A DNA stretch of 6,319 nt, from contig JAOZLR010000158.1 in NCBI GenBank assembly GCA_029934735.1, positions 1-6,319 on the forward strand, written 5' to 3'. The notes under the pieces are model-generated. The model saw nothing but the letters and a program-made list of their open reading frames with translations. It ran no database searches and was not told the origin of the DNA. How positions within the stretch are numbered: the first letter of the stretch is position 1; the number at the start of each line of letters is the position of its first letter. This document shows, piece after piece, positions 1 to 6,319 of the stretch. The translations under genes and the position numbers were made by a program. The DNA is from Bacteroidales bacterium. GTDB lineage: Bacteria; Bacteroidota; Bacteroidia; Bacteroidales; JAADJA01.

Positions 1-2021
1 TCAGTCAAAACACCATCGTCGAGAACCTGAAGCATAAGATGAAAAACATCAGGATGTGCTTTTTCAATCTCATCAAGCAGAATGATAGAGTAGGGCTTAC
101 GTCTGACTTTTTCGGTCAGTTGTCCACCCTCTTCATAACCTACATATCCCGGAGGCGCCCCGACAAGCCTTGAAACGGCAAACTTCTCCATATACTCACT
201 CATATCAATTCTGATAAGTGCGTCCTCCGAATCAAAAAGATATTTTGCCAGAACTTTGGCAAGATGAGTCTTTCCAACTCCTGTTGGGCCAAGGAAAATA
301 AATGTCCCGATGGGTTTGTTTGGATCTTTCAGACCAGCACGATTCCTACGGATAGCTTTAACAACCTTTTTTATCGGTTCATTCTGTCCGATAACTGAGT
401 ATTCAAGGTCGTCAACCATATTAACCAATTTATCGCTTTCGTTCTGAGCAATTCTTTGAACAGGAACTCCGGTCATCATTGCAATTACTTCCGCAACATT
501 GTCCTCAGTTACATCTTCACGGTTAATCCTTGAATCCTCTTCCCACTTTTTCTTTTCCTTATCAAGGTCGTCCTGAAGTTTTCGTTCCATATCGCGGAAC
601 TTTGCAGCTTCTTCAAATTTCTGATTATTAATAGCCTGCGTCTTTTTACCCTTAATATCTTCAATTCGGTTTTCGATATCAATTATCTCAACAGGAACAT
701 GGATATTAGTAATATGGACTCTTGAGCCGGCTTCATCCAGTGCATCAATCGCCTTGTCCGGCAGATTCCGGTCAGTAATATAGCGTGTTGTTAAGGTAAC
801 ACATGCTTTAATTGCCTCCTTAGTGTAAGTTACAAGATGATGGTCCTCGTATTTTTCCTTGATGTTGTTTAATATCACAATTGTTTCCTCAGGTGATGTT
901 GGGTCAATAAGCACTTTCTGGAATCTGCGTTCCAGAGCACCATCCTTTTCAATATACTGCCTGTACTCATCTAATGTAGTAGCCCCAATACATTGAATAT
1001 CACCACGTGCCAAAGCAGGTTTAAACATATTTGAGGCATCCAGAGAACCTGAAGCATTTCCCGCTCCTACAATGGTATGTATCTCATCAATAAATAAAAT
1101 TATATCAGGATTCTTTTCCAGTTCATTCAGAACAGCCTTCATTCTCTCTTCAAACTGTCCTCTGTATTTAGTGCCTGCAACAAGCGAAGCAAGATCCAAA
1201 GTAACAATCCGTTTATTAAAAAGCGCCCTGGATACTTTACGCTCAACAATACGCAATGCAAGTCCTTCGGCAATAGCTGATTTACCAACACCGGGCTCTC
1301 CGATAAGTATTGGATTGTTCTTTTTTCTGCGACTGAGAATCTGAGCAATACGCTCCATCTCTCTGTCCCTGCCAACAATCGGATCGAGTCGGCCTTCCTC
1401 GGCAGCTTTTGTTATATCTCTTCCAAAATTATCAAGAACAGGTGTTTTTGATTTGGAGTCGGCTATCTTTTTGATATTACCTCCAAATTCTTTTCCACGT
1501 CCACCTTCTTCAGGGTCTTCATCGGTAGTACCACTTCCAGGCATTTCACCCATCGGATCCATTGTTAATCCCGTATCTTTATTTGTTACCATAGATTTCA
1601 ACTCGTCTTTAACAGCATCATAATCAACGCCATGTTTTTGAAATAGTCTTGTTACCACATTATCATTATCTTTAAGAATTGCAAGCAGCAAATGTTCTGT
1701 TCCTATAAGGTCGCTATTGAAAAGTTTCGCTTCCAGATAAGTGATTTTTAATGCTCTTTCAGCCTGTTTGACAAGTGGAATATTATCCGATGATTTCAGT
1801 TTAGTGCCTTCTGCATTTCCAATTGAAATTTCAATTTCTCTTTTGATTGAAACCAGATCGATTCCGAAAAAGGTAAGAATTTGAATTGCCATTCCTTCGC
1901 CTTCTCTCATTATTCCAAGGAATAAATGCTCTAGTCCGATATAATCATTTCCCAGCCTTATGGCCTCTTCGCGACTAAATGATAATACATCTTTTACTCT
2001 TTGTGAAAATTTTGCTTCCAT
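1..2021 (-). CDS. clpC: ATP-dependent Clp protease ATP-binding subunit ClpC (Hsp100 AAA+ unfoldase), partial, 3' end outside window
   Basis: Cytoplasmic Hsp100 unfoldase. Members of this family use ATP to unfold damaged or tagged proteins and usually feed them to the ClpP peptidase. The 673 codons in the window read open without a stop or frameshift. Domains in order: two Clp-N repeats (about residues 4-70 and 80-145, each with a GLEHL/GTEHL-type motif); a Gly/Asp/Glu-rich linker (about 154-182); AAA+ domain D1 with Walker A GEPGVGKS (241-248), a KYRG pore loop and Walker B with D312-E313; a UVR-type coiled segment (about 463-500, QKFEEAAKFRDME) that marks ClpC rather than ClpB; and D2 with Walker A GPTGVGKT (578-585), the GYVGYEEGG pore loop and Walker B with D650-E651. 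The reading stops at VLDDGVLT, so the last roughly 170 residues are missing, including the region that would carry the ClpP-docking loop. ClpP partnership is therefore inferred. The start MEAKFSQRVKDVL fits the family N-terminus. A weak AGGAAG (2033-2038) lies 11 bases upstream. Transcribed divergently from gyrA. Confidence 0.96.
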   Translation of the reverse strand, partial: MEAKFSQRVKDVLSFSREEAIRLGNDYIGLEHLFLGIMREGEGMAIQILTFFGIDLVSIKREIEISIGNAEGTKLKSSDNIPLVKQAERALKITYLEAKLFNSDLIGTEHLLLAILKDNDNVVTRLFQKHGVDYDAVKDELKSMVTNKDTGLTMDPMGEMPGSGTTDEDPEEGGRGKEFGGNIKKIADSKSKTPVLDNFGRDITKAAEEGRLDPIVGRDREMERIAQILSRRKKNNPILIGEPGVGKSAIAEGLALRIVERKVSRALFNKRIVTLDLASLVAGTKYRGQFEERMKAVLNELEKNPDIILFIDEIHTIVGAGNASGSLDASNMFKPALARGDIQCIGATTLDEYRQYIEKDGALERRFQKVLIDPTSPEETIVILNNIKEKYEDHHLVTYTKEAIKACVTLTTRYITDRNLPDKAIDALDEAGSRVHITNIHVPVEIIDIENRIEDIKGKKTQAINNQKFEEAAKFRDMERKLQDDLDKEKKKWEEDSRINREDVTEDNVAEVIAMMTGVPVQRIAQNESDKLVNMVDDLEYSVIGQNEPIKKVVKAIRRNRAGLKDPNKPIGTFIFLGPTGVGKTHLAKVLAKYLFDSEDALIRIDMSEYMEKFAVSRLVGAPPGYVGYEEGGQLTEKVRRKPYSIILLDEIEKAHPDVFHLMLQVLDDGVLT

Positions 2022-2065
2022 TATATATATTACTTCCTAATTTCCTCTAACGCTAAATTTATACT

Positions 2066-2093
2066 AATATTACGCATTTTTCTTCGTAATGTT
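2066..2093 (-). repeat. Inverted repeat / possible hairpin in the clpC leader
   Basis: Nine-base arms AATATTACG (2066-2074) and CGTAATGTT (2085-2093) flank a 10-base loop. Eight of nine positions are complementary; the remaining position is a G/T opposition on the plus strand. It lies 45-72 bases before the clpC start, inside the leader predicted from the promoter at 2214-2245. No T-run follows on the minus strand, so it is not an obvious terminator or attenuator. It could be an mRNA leader hairpin or a protein-binding site. AT-rich DNA gives such repeats by chance fairly often. Confidence 0.35.
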
Positions 2094-2168
2094 CATAAAT
2101 GTCAATAAGTTAACTACACTAATAAATAATTAAAATTCCATATACAAAAAGCTTACCTTTAAGTATAT

Positions 2169-2204
2169 ATAGCCAATTAAATGACAACTTGTCCGAATAG
2201 CCAA
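2169..2204. repeat. Direct repeat ATAGCCAA x2 flanking the palindrome GACAACTTGTC
   Basis: The octamer ATAGCCAA occurs at 2169-2176 and again at 2197-2204, a 28-base period. Between the copies lies GACAA-C-TTGTC (2183-2193), a perfect inverted repeat with five-base arms around one central base. The second octamer overlaps a -7-like element (2202-2209, minus strand TACATTTG). The block covers the start of the predicted clpC transcript, so a protein bound here could affect clpC initiation or early elongation. The repeats are observed; regulatory function is inference. Confidence 0.35.
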
Positions 2205-2213
2205 ATGTAGATA

Positions 2214-2245
2214 CAAATTTAGTGTATTGTTTTTAGAACACCAAA
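2214..2245 (-). promoter_or_regulatory. Predicted clpC promoter, Bacteroidota type (TTTG-N20-TAnnTTTG)
   Basis: On the minus strand a -33 element TTTG (2242-2245) is followed after exactly 20 bases by TAAATTTG (2214-2221), a full match to the -7 consensus TAnnTTTG. The same elements and spacing occur at the TPR gene promoter in this window. Transcription would begin near 2209 and give a leader of about 190 bases before the clpC ATG. A second full -7 match, TACATTTG (2202-2209), lies 12 bases downstream but has no TTTG at a suitable distance, so it is a weaker alternative. Confidence 0.6.
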
Positions 2246-2251
2246 TTTTAT

Positions 2252-2267
2252 TAACATCGTGATGTTA
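2252..2267. promoter_or_regulatory. Perfect-arm palindrome, candidate operator upstream of the clpC promoter
   Basis: TAACATC-GT-GATGTTA has perfect seven-base arms around a two-base centre. Pairing resumes beyond one mismatch (2249-2250 TA with 2269-2270 TA). Its centre lies about 50 bases upstream of the predicted clpC start and about 100 upstream of the predicted gyrA start, and its edge is six bases from the clpC -33 element. Size and symmetry suit a dimeric helix-turn-helix regulator. No T-run follows on either strand, so it is not a terminator. The regulator is unknown and I do not recognise the motif. Confidence 0.5.
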
Positions 2268-2324
2268 GTAATAATAATTGACTGAATTATGCTATTTTTC
2301 AGAAGAAATGTCTACATTCGTGCC

Positions 2325-2356
2325 TTTTAATGATATTTTATAATTAGCTAGTTTTG
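2325..2356 (+). promoter_or_regulatory. Possible gyrA promoter with a very short leader
   Basis: TAGTTTTG (2349-2356) fully matches the Bacteroidota -7 consensus TAnnTTTG and is the only plus-strand match in the gap. Twenty bases upstream, the spacing seen at the other two promoters here, lies TTTT (2325-2328), a three-of-four match to TTTG. The predicted start near 2361 leaves a leader of only about nine bases (A-rich) before the ATG. That is unusually short, so another promoter further upstream remains possible. Confidence 0.35.
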
Positions 2357-2369
2357 AAAGAGATAAAAA

Positions 2370-4931
2370 ATGGAAAATAGAGAAAGTGGTGAAAGAATAG
2401 TTCCGGTAAACATAGAAACGCAGATGAAGACGGCTTACATTGATTATTCAATGTCAGTTATTGTATCCAGAGCGTTACCGGATGTGCGCGACGGGTTAAA
2501 GCCTGTCCATAGGAGAGTGCTGTATGGAATGCTTGACCTTGGAGTATTTTCAAATCGGGCATATAAGAAATCTGCCAGAATAGTTGGAGAAGTACTTGGA
2601 AAATATCACCCACATGGTGATACTTCTGTATATGATTCAATGGTTAGAATGGCTCAGCCCTGGTCGCTCCGGTATCCCTTGGTTGACGGACAGGGAAACT
2701 TTGGCTCGATGGACGGTGACAGTCCGGCAGCAATGCGATACACAGAAGCAAGGCTCAAAAAGATAGCTGAGGAAATGCTTATTGATATTAATAAAGAGAC
2801 TGTTGATTTTCAATTAAATTTTGATGATACGCTTAAAGAACCTACAGTATTACCGGCTAAAATACCAAACCTCTTAATTAATGGTGCTTCTGGTATTGCT
2901 GTTGGAATGGCTACCAATATGGCACCTCACAATCTGAGTGAGGTAATTGATGGCACTATCGCATATATCGAAAATAATGAAATCACAATACCTGAGTTAA
3001 TGAAATTTATTAAAGGACCTGACTTTCCGACAGGTGCTGTGATTTATGGCTATAATGGTGTTAAGGATGCTTTTGAAACCGGTCGTGGGAGGATAGTTCT
3101 CAGGGGAGAAGCTGCAATTGAGGAGGATGATAACGGAAAAAGCCGAATTATTGTCACTTCAATACCTTACCAGGTTAACAAGGCTGACATGATTAAAAAA
3201 ACGGCAGACCTGGTTAATGATAAGAAAATTGAAGGTATTTCGGATATTCGCGATGAATCAGACCGCAAAGGTTTAAGAATTGTTTATGATTTGAAACGAG
3301 ATGCAATTCAAAATGTCGTTTTAAATAAGTTGTTTCAATATACTCCTCTGCAAACATCTTTTAGCGTTAACAACATTGCTCTCGTCAAGGGAAGACCCCA
3401 GATGCTCAATCTGAAAGATATGATTAAATATTTTGTTGAGCACCGTCATGAGGTTCTTTTTAGAAAGACAAAGTATGAGCTAAAAGAGGCTGAAAGAAAA
3501 GCACATATCCTGGAGGGATTAATTATTGCGCTTGATAATCTTGATGAAGTTATTGCACTTATAAGAGCGTCACAAACTCCTGATATTGCCAGAATCGGAT
3601 TGATGGAAACATTTAATCTTTCAGAGATTCAGGCAAAAGCAATTCTGGAAATGAGACTTCAGAAGTTAACCGGACTTGAAAGAGATAAGCTAAAAGCAGA
3701 ATATGCCGAGTTGATGAAACTTATTGATCATCTTAATGAAATACTTGCTAGTGAAGATATGAGGATGGATATCCTGAAAGAGGAGATGCGTGAAATTAAG
3801 GAAAAATATGGTGATGAGCCACGCACTGAAATTGAATATACTGCAAAAGACTTTAATATTGAAGATACTATTGCTGATGAAGAAGTTGTAATTACAATTT
3901 CGCATATGGGGTATATTAAAAGAACCCCATTGACTGAATACAGGAGACAGAATAGGGGAGGTATCGGAGCAAGGGGAAGTAATATTAGGGATGAGGATTT
4001 CCTTGAGCATCTGTATATTGCTACAAACCACAATTATATGCTCTTCTTTACTGAAAAAGGTAAAGTTTTCTGGTTGAAGGTTTATGAAATCCCGGAAGGA
4101 ACAAAAATTGCTAAAGGACGTGCTATTCAGAATATGATTAGTATTGACAGGGATGATAAAGTCAGAGCTATTATTAATATTAAAAATCTTAAGGATGAGG
4201 ATTATATTAATAATACTTATATAATGTTATCCACTAAAAAAGGTGTAATTAAAAAAACTACGCTTGAAGCATATTCCCGTCCACGTCAGAATGGAATTAT
4301 TGCAATCAACATCAGAGAAGGTGATAATCTGCTTGAGGCAAGGTTGACTAATGGAAATAGTGAGATTCTACTTGCATTAAAATCGGGAAGGGCTATACGC
4401 TTCAATGAAAACCGGGTGAGGCCAATGGGAAGAGGTGCTTCAGGAGTTAGGGGTATAACACTTGCCAACCCGAAAGATGAAGTAATTGGGATGATTTGTA
4501 TGGAGGACGAAAGTTATAATGTGCTTGTTGTTTCGGGAAATGGTTATGGAAAGCGTTCAAAACTCGATGATTACAGAGTTACAAATAGGGGAGGGAAGGG
4601 TGTCAAAACCATAAATATCACTCCAAAAACCGGAAAACTGATAGCAATTAAATCCGTTTCTGACAATGATGATTTAATGATAATTACTAAATCCGGCATA
4701 CTTATTCGATTACCGGTTTCAGGATTAAGAGTTATGGGGCGTGCAACTCAGGGAGTCAGGCTTATTAATATAAGAGAAAAAGATGCTATTGCTGCTGTTG
4801 CTAAAGTGGATGTGGAAGAAGATGAGGAGGTTTTTGATGAGTTAGTGGAAGGAGAAGAAAATTCAGGTACTGAAAAAACATCTGACAGTAGTGAAACTCA
4901 GGAAACTGATACGGAAAATACTGAAGAATAA
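2370..4931 (+). CDS. gyrA: DNA gyrase subunit A (type IIA topoisomerase, DNA cleavage and wrapping subunit)
   Basis: Cuts and religates DNA in the A2B2 gyrase complex, which introduces negative supercoils using ATP hydrolysed by GyrB (not in this window). The 853-residue protein is complete and of normal length. The winged-helix breakage-reunion domain carries the catalytic R123-Y124 (E. coli R121-Y122) in AAMRYTEARL and the DNA-intercalating I176 in SGIAVGMAT. A coiled-coil tower spans about 365-480. The C-terminal domain, from about 503, shows six beta-pinwheel blades starting near 503, 556, 616, 664, 716 and 768. The GyrA box in blade 1 is QNRGGIG (527-533), which separates it from ParC but departs from canonical QRRGGKG. 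A second RGG motif, TNRGGKG, lies at 738-744. The tail after 813 is strongly acidic. In the quinolone-resistance region the positions of E. coli S83 and D87 are T85 and D89. The start is well placed, with an A-rich upstream sequence and no strong SD. Divergent from clpC; followed by a terminator. Confidence 0.98.
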   Translation: MENRESGERIVPVNIETQMKTAYIDYSMSVIVSRALPDVRDGLKPVHRRVLYGMLDLGVFSNRAYKKSARIVGEVLGKYHPHGDTSVYDSMVRMAQPWSLRYPLVDGQGNFGSMDGDSPAAMRYTEARLKKIAEEMLIDINKETVDFQLNFDDTLKEPTVLPAKIPNLLINGASGIAVGMATNMAPHNLSEVIDGTIAYIENNEITIPELMKFIKGPDFPTGAVIYGYNGVKDAFETGRGRIVLRGEAAIEEDDNGKSRIIVTSIPYQVNKADMIKKTADLVNDKKIEGISDIRDESDRKGLRIVYDLKRDAIQNVVLNKLFQYTPLQTSFSVNNIALVKGRPQMLNLKDMIKYFVEHRHEVLFRKTKYELKEAERKAHILEGLIIALDNLDEVIALIRASQTPDIARIGLMETFNLSEIQAKAILEMRLQKLTGLERDKLKAEYAELMKLIDHLNEILASEDMRMDILKEEMREIKEKYGDEPRTEIEYTAKDFNIEDTIADEEVVITISHMGYIKRTPLTEYRRQNRGGIGARGSNIRDEDFLEHLYIATNHNYMLFFTEKGKVFWLKVYEIPEGTKIAKGRAIQNMISIDRDDKVRAIINIKNLKDEDYINNTYIMLSTKKGVIKKTTLEAYSRPRQNGIIAINIREGDNLLEARLTNGNSEILLALKSGRAIRFNENRVRPMGRGASGVRGITLANPKDEVIGMICMEDESYNVLVVSGNGYGKRSKLDDYRVTNRGGKGVKTINITPKTGKLIAIKSVSDNDDLMIITKSGILIRLPVSGLRVMGRATQGVRLINIREKDAIAAVAKVDVEEDEEVFDELVEGEENSGTEKTSDSSETQETDTENTEE

Positions 4932-4959
4932 TTAATTATGCCATTTTTATTTTATTACT

Positions 4960-5015
4960 GCCAACCGGAATAGATTCTGATTAAATAAGAATCGTTCCAA
5001 ATTGGCCTGCTTTTT
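4960..5015 (+). terminator. Predicted intrinsic terminator of gyrA (long imperfect hairpin plus T-run)
   Basis: Three nested helices pair across a nine-base loop: GCCAA (4960-4964) with TTGGC (5002-5006), GGAA (4967-4970) with TTCC (4995-4998), and GATTCT (4973-4978) with AGAATC (4988-4993). Small internal loops of one to three bases separate them, giving 15 pairs in total. CTGC and then five Ts (5011-5015) follow. It begins 28 bases after the gyrA stop. The stem is interrupted and only moderately GC-rich, so readthrough into the TPR gene is possible. Confidence 0.6.
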
Positions 5016-5044
5016 GAATGATATTCAGAAAATAAATATTTTTG
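5013..5044 (+). promoter_or_regulatory. Predicted promoter of the TPR gene, Bacteroidota type (TTTG-N20-TAnnTTTG)
   Basis: TTTG (5013-5016) is followed after exactly 20 bases by TATTTTTG (5037-5044), a full match to TAnnTTTG. The expected start near 5049 gives a leader of about 33 bases. The -33 element overlaps the T-run of the gyrA terminator, so the two signals share bases. This supports the TPR gene having its own transcript rather than relying on gyrA readthrough. Confidence 0.62.
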
Positions 5045-5081
5045 CCGAGCAAAAAAGTAAATCATTTAAACGTTAATAATC

Positions 5082-6308
5082 ATGAAAAAACTTTCATTAT
5101 CAGTACTATTTATTTTTGCGACACTTATTGGCTTTTCGCAAAAAAATCAGGTAGTTAGTGCATTTAACTATCATCGTAACGGAAAACTTGACAAAGCTAA
5201 AATTGCAATAGATAAGGCAACCGTTAACGAAAAGACAGTTGGTATGGCCAAGACATGGTATTACTGTGGAAATATCTATCTCGACATTGCAAGAAGTCCA
5301 CTTGAGGCTTATAAAAATCTCGACCCTGATGCTTTGGACAAAGCCGATGAAGCTTATGCAAAAGCACTTGAGCTTGATGCTAAAAAGCAATATTCTGAGG
5401 ATATAATGCAAAGAATGCCAATCCTGGGGGAGGCCTATTTCTTTGATGGTGCAAACTATTATACTCTTGGAAATGAAGCTAAAAAGGCAGGAGACACTAC
5501 AGCCGCCAAACAAGATTATGTGAAGACGCTCTCTTCATTTGAAAAAGCTTATGAAATTTATAATAAGTATGGTGCTGCAGATTCAACAAAAAAAACTACA
5601 TTATATTATATGTCTTATGCTGCCGAACTTGCAGATGATGATGACAAAGCTATAACCTACCTCACACAACTAGTTGACATTGAGTATCCTGAGCCGGGAA
5701 TATATATATCATTAGGGAACTTATATAAAGATAAGGGTGATAATGAAAATTCTGAAAAATATTTTGCTTTGGGTATTCAGAGATATCCCGATAATCTTAA
5801 TATTCTGCTAAATCAGATTAATTTATATCTGGCAGTAGGAGAGACCGATAAAGCACTTAAAGACCTTGAGAAGGCAGCAACACTTGATGCTACAAATCCA
5901 ACTATATTTTTTGCCATTGGGACCAGTTATGATAGGATTGTGAGCGACACAACACAAACTGATGAGGTACGTGAAGATGCTTTTAGCAAAGCTGTAGATG
6001 CATATCAAAAAGCTATCGATCTTAAGGAAAATTATTTTGATGCATATTATAATATGGGAGCTATATATGTTAATAAGGCTGCTGTTATAATGGACAGAGC
6101 AAATCAATTGGATTTAAATGCTGTTGATGAATATACTACTCTAAAAGAAAGGGCAGATGGTTTGCTTTCAGCCAGTTTACCATATCTGCAAAAGGCTCAC
6201 GAAATAGATCCTGCTGACAGGAATACTATGATATCTCTAAAGGAGATTTATACAAGGATAAAAATGTATGATGATCTTAAAAAGATAAATGCAGAATTAG
6301 GTATGTAG
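5082..6308 (+). CDS. Exported tetratricopeptide-repeat (TPR) protein of unknown function
   Basis: A 408-residue protein built almost wholly of TPR-like helical pairs, a fold that usually mediates protein-protein contacts. The N-terminus is a typical Sec signal peptide: KK at 2-3, a hydrophobic core to about 18, and probable cleavage after GFSQ (20). There is no lipobox cysteine, so it is likely periplasmic rather than a lipoprotein. Recognisable repeat units include 57-100 (ADEAYAKALELDAK), 115-163, 172-203, 206-238 (LGNLYKDKGDNENSEKYFAL), 239-271 (ALKDLEKAATLDA), 273-317 (AVDAYQKAIDLKEN) and 318-378 (LPYLQKAHEIDP). Several are spaced by charged insertions longer than the 34-residue consensus. 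I see no catalytic domain, transmembrane anchor or SusD-type features. The leader has no clear SD; ATG follows an A/T-rich stretch. The gene is complete, ending in TAG 11 bases before the window edge. A scaffold or assembly role in the envelope is a guess from the fold. Confidence 0.93.
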   Translation: MKKLSLSVLFIFATLIGFSQKNQVVSAFNYHRNGKLDKAKIAIDKATVNEKTVGMAKTWYYCGNIYLDIARSPLEAYKNLDPDALDKADEAYAKALELDAKKQYSEDIMQRMPILGEAYFFDGANYYTLGNEAKKAGDTTAAKQDYVKTLSSFEKAYEIYNKYGAADSTKKTTLYYMSYAAELADDDDKAITYLTQLVDIEYPEPGIYISLGNLYKDKGDNENSEKYFALGIQRYPDNLNILLNQINLYLAVGETDKALKDLEKAATLDATNPTIFFAIGTSYDRIVSDTTQTDEVREDAFSKAVDAYQKAIDLKENYFDAYYNMGAIYVNKAAVIMDRANQLDLNAVDEYTTLKERADGLLSASLPYLQKAHEIDPADRNTMISLKEIYTRIKMYDDLKKINAELGM

Positions 6309-6319
6309 AAGTATAATGA

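Larger units (their letters stand above)
2022..2369. other. Divergent intergenic region between clpC and gyrA
   Basis: A 348-base, very AT-rich gap between two divergent starts. I see no credible small gene, tRNA or other structured RNA gene in it. It holds, from left to right, a weak SD-like site for clpC, an inverted repeat in the clpC leader, a pair of ATAGCCAA repeats around a short palindrome, two clpC-directed -7 elements (one with a matching -33), a 16-base palindrome, and a weaker gyrA promoter. No CIRCE element (TTAGCACTC-N9-GAGTGCTAA) is present, so HrcA control of clpC is not supported. Confidence 0.85.

Noticed and set aside
1072..1378. Overlapping open frames on both strands within clpC
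   Set aside because: They overlap the conserved D1 ATPase sequence of clpC, have no homology I recognise, and are reading-frame shadows.
1821..1836. Perfect 16-base palindrome AATTGAAATTTCAATT
   Set aside because: It lies inside clpC and encodes the ordinary EIEIS segment of the N domain. AT-rich low-complexity coding sequence readily gives this by chance, and there is no promoter nearby.
2202..2209. Second clpC-directed -7 match TACATTTG
   Set aside because: It has no TTTG or TTG at 19-21 bases upstream, while the neighbouring element at 2214-2221 does. Kept only as an alternative.
2278..2300. TTGACT near TATTTT on the plus strand, resembling a sigma70 -35/-10 pair for gyrA
   Set aside because: The spacing is only about 10-13 bases, too short for either the E. 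coli or the Bacteroidota pattern, and the -7 version ends in C instead of G.
3690..4033. Minus-strand open frames inside gyrA
   Set aside because: They lie antisense to the conserved tower and first pinwheel blade, and their Ile/Ser/Phe-rich composition is typical of antisense shadows.
6309..6319. ATG at 6316-6318 as a possible start of a next gene
   Set aside because: Only four bases remain in the window from that point, so nothing can be judged.

Overview
The window looks like ordinary chromosomal core sequence from a member of the Bacteroidota. Three things point there. The coding regions and gaps are AT-rich. The genes have little or no Shine-Dalgarno sequence. Candidate promoters in the gaps match the Bacteroidota pattern TTTG - about 20 bases - TAnnTTTG rather than the E. 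coli sigma70 pattern. The ClpC and GyrA proteins also look like the Bacteroidota versions by recollection. I cannot fix the order or genus from this sequence alone.

Layout: (1) Bases 1-2021, minus strand: the N-terminal 673 codons of a ClpC-type AAA+ unfoldase, with the gene running off the left edge. (2) Bases 2022-2369: a 348-base AT-rich gap between divergent genes. It holds a well-formed clpC promoter, a 16-base palindrome just upstream of it that looks like an operator, further small repeats in the clpC leader, and a weaker gyrA promoter very close to the gyrA start. (3) Bases 2370-4931, plus strand: a complete gyrA, DNA gyrase subunit A. (4) Bases 4932-5081: a 150-base gap with a long imperfect terminator hairpin whose T-run also forms the -33 element of the next promoter. 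(5) Bases 5082-6308, plus strand: a complete secreted tetratricopeptide-repeat protein of unknown function. Only 11 bases follow it.

ClpC (protein quality control), gyrase (DNA supercoiling) and the exported TPR protein do not form an obvious pathway. The sequence argues for separate transcription units: clpC is divergent, and a terminator and new promoter separate gyrA from the TPR gene. As I recall, this neighbourhood is common in Bacteroidota, so it is more likely inherited synteny than an accessory system. I found no mobile element, CRISPR array, RNA gene, frameshift or sign of recent transfer. The most useful points for follow-up are regulatory: the palindrome beside the clpC promoter, the terminator/promoter overlap, the possible near-leaderless gyrA transcript, and the non-canonical GyrA box. 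I see no clear evidence of a previously undescribed system.
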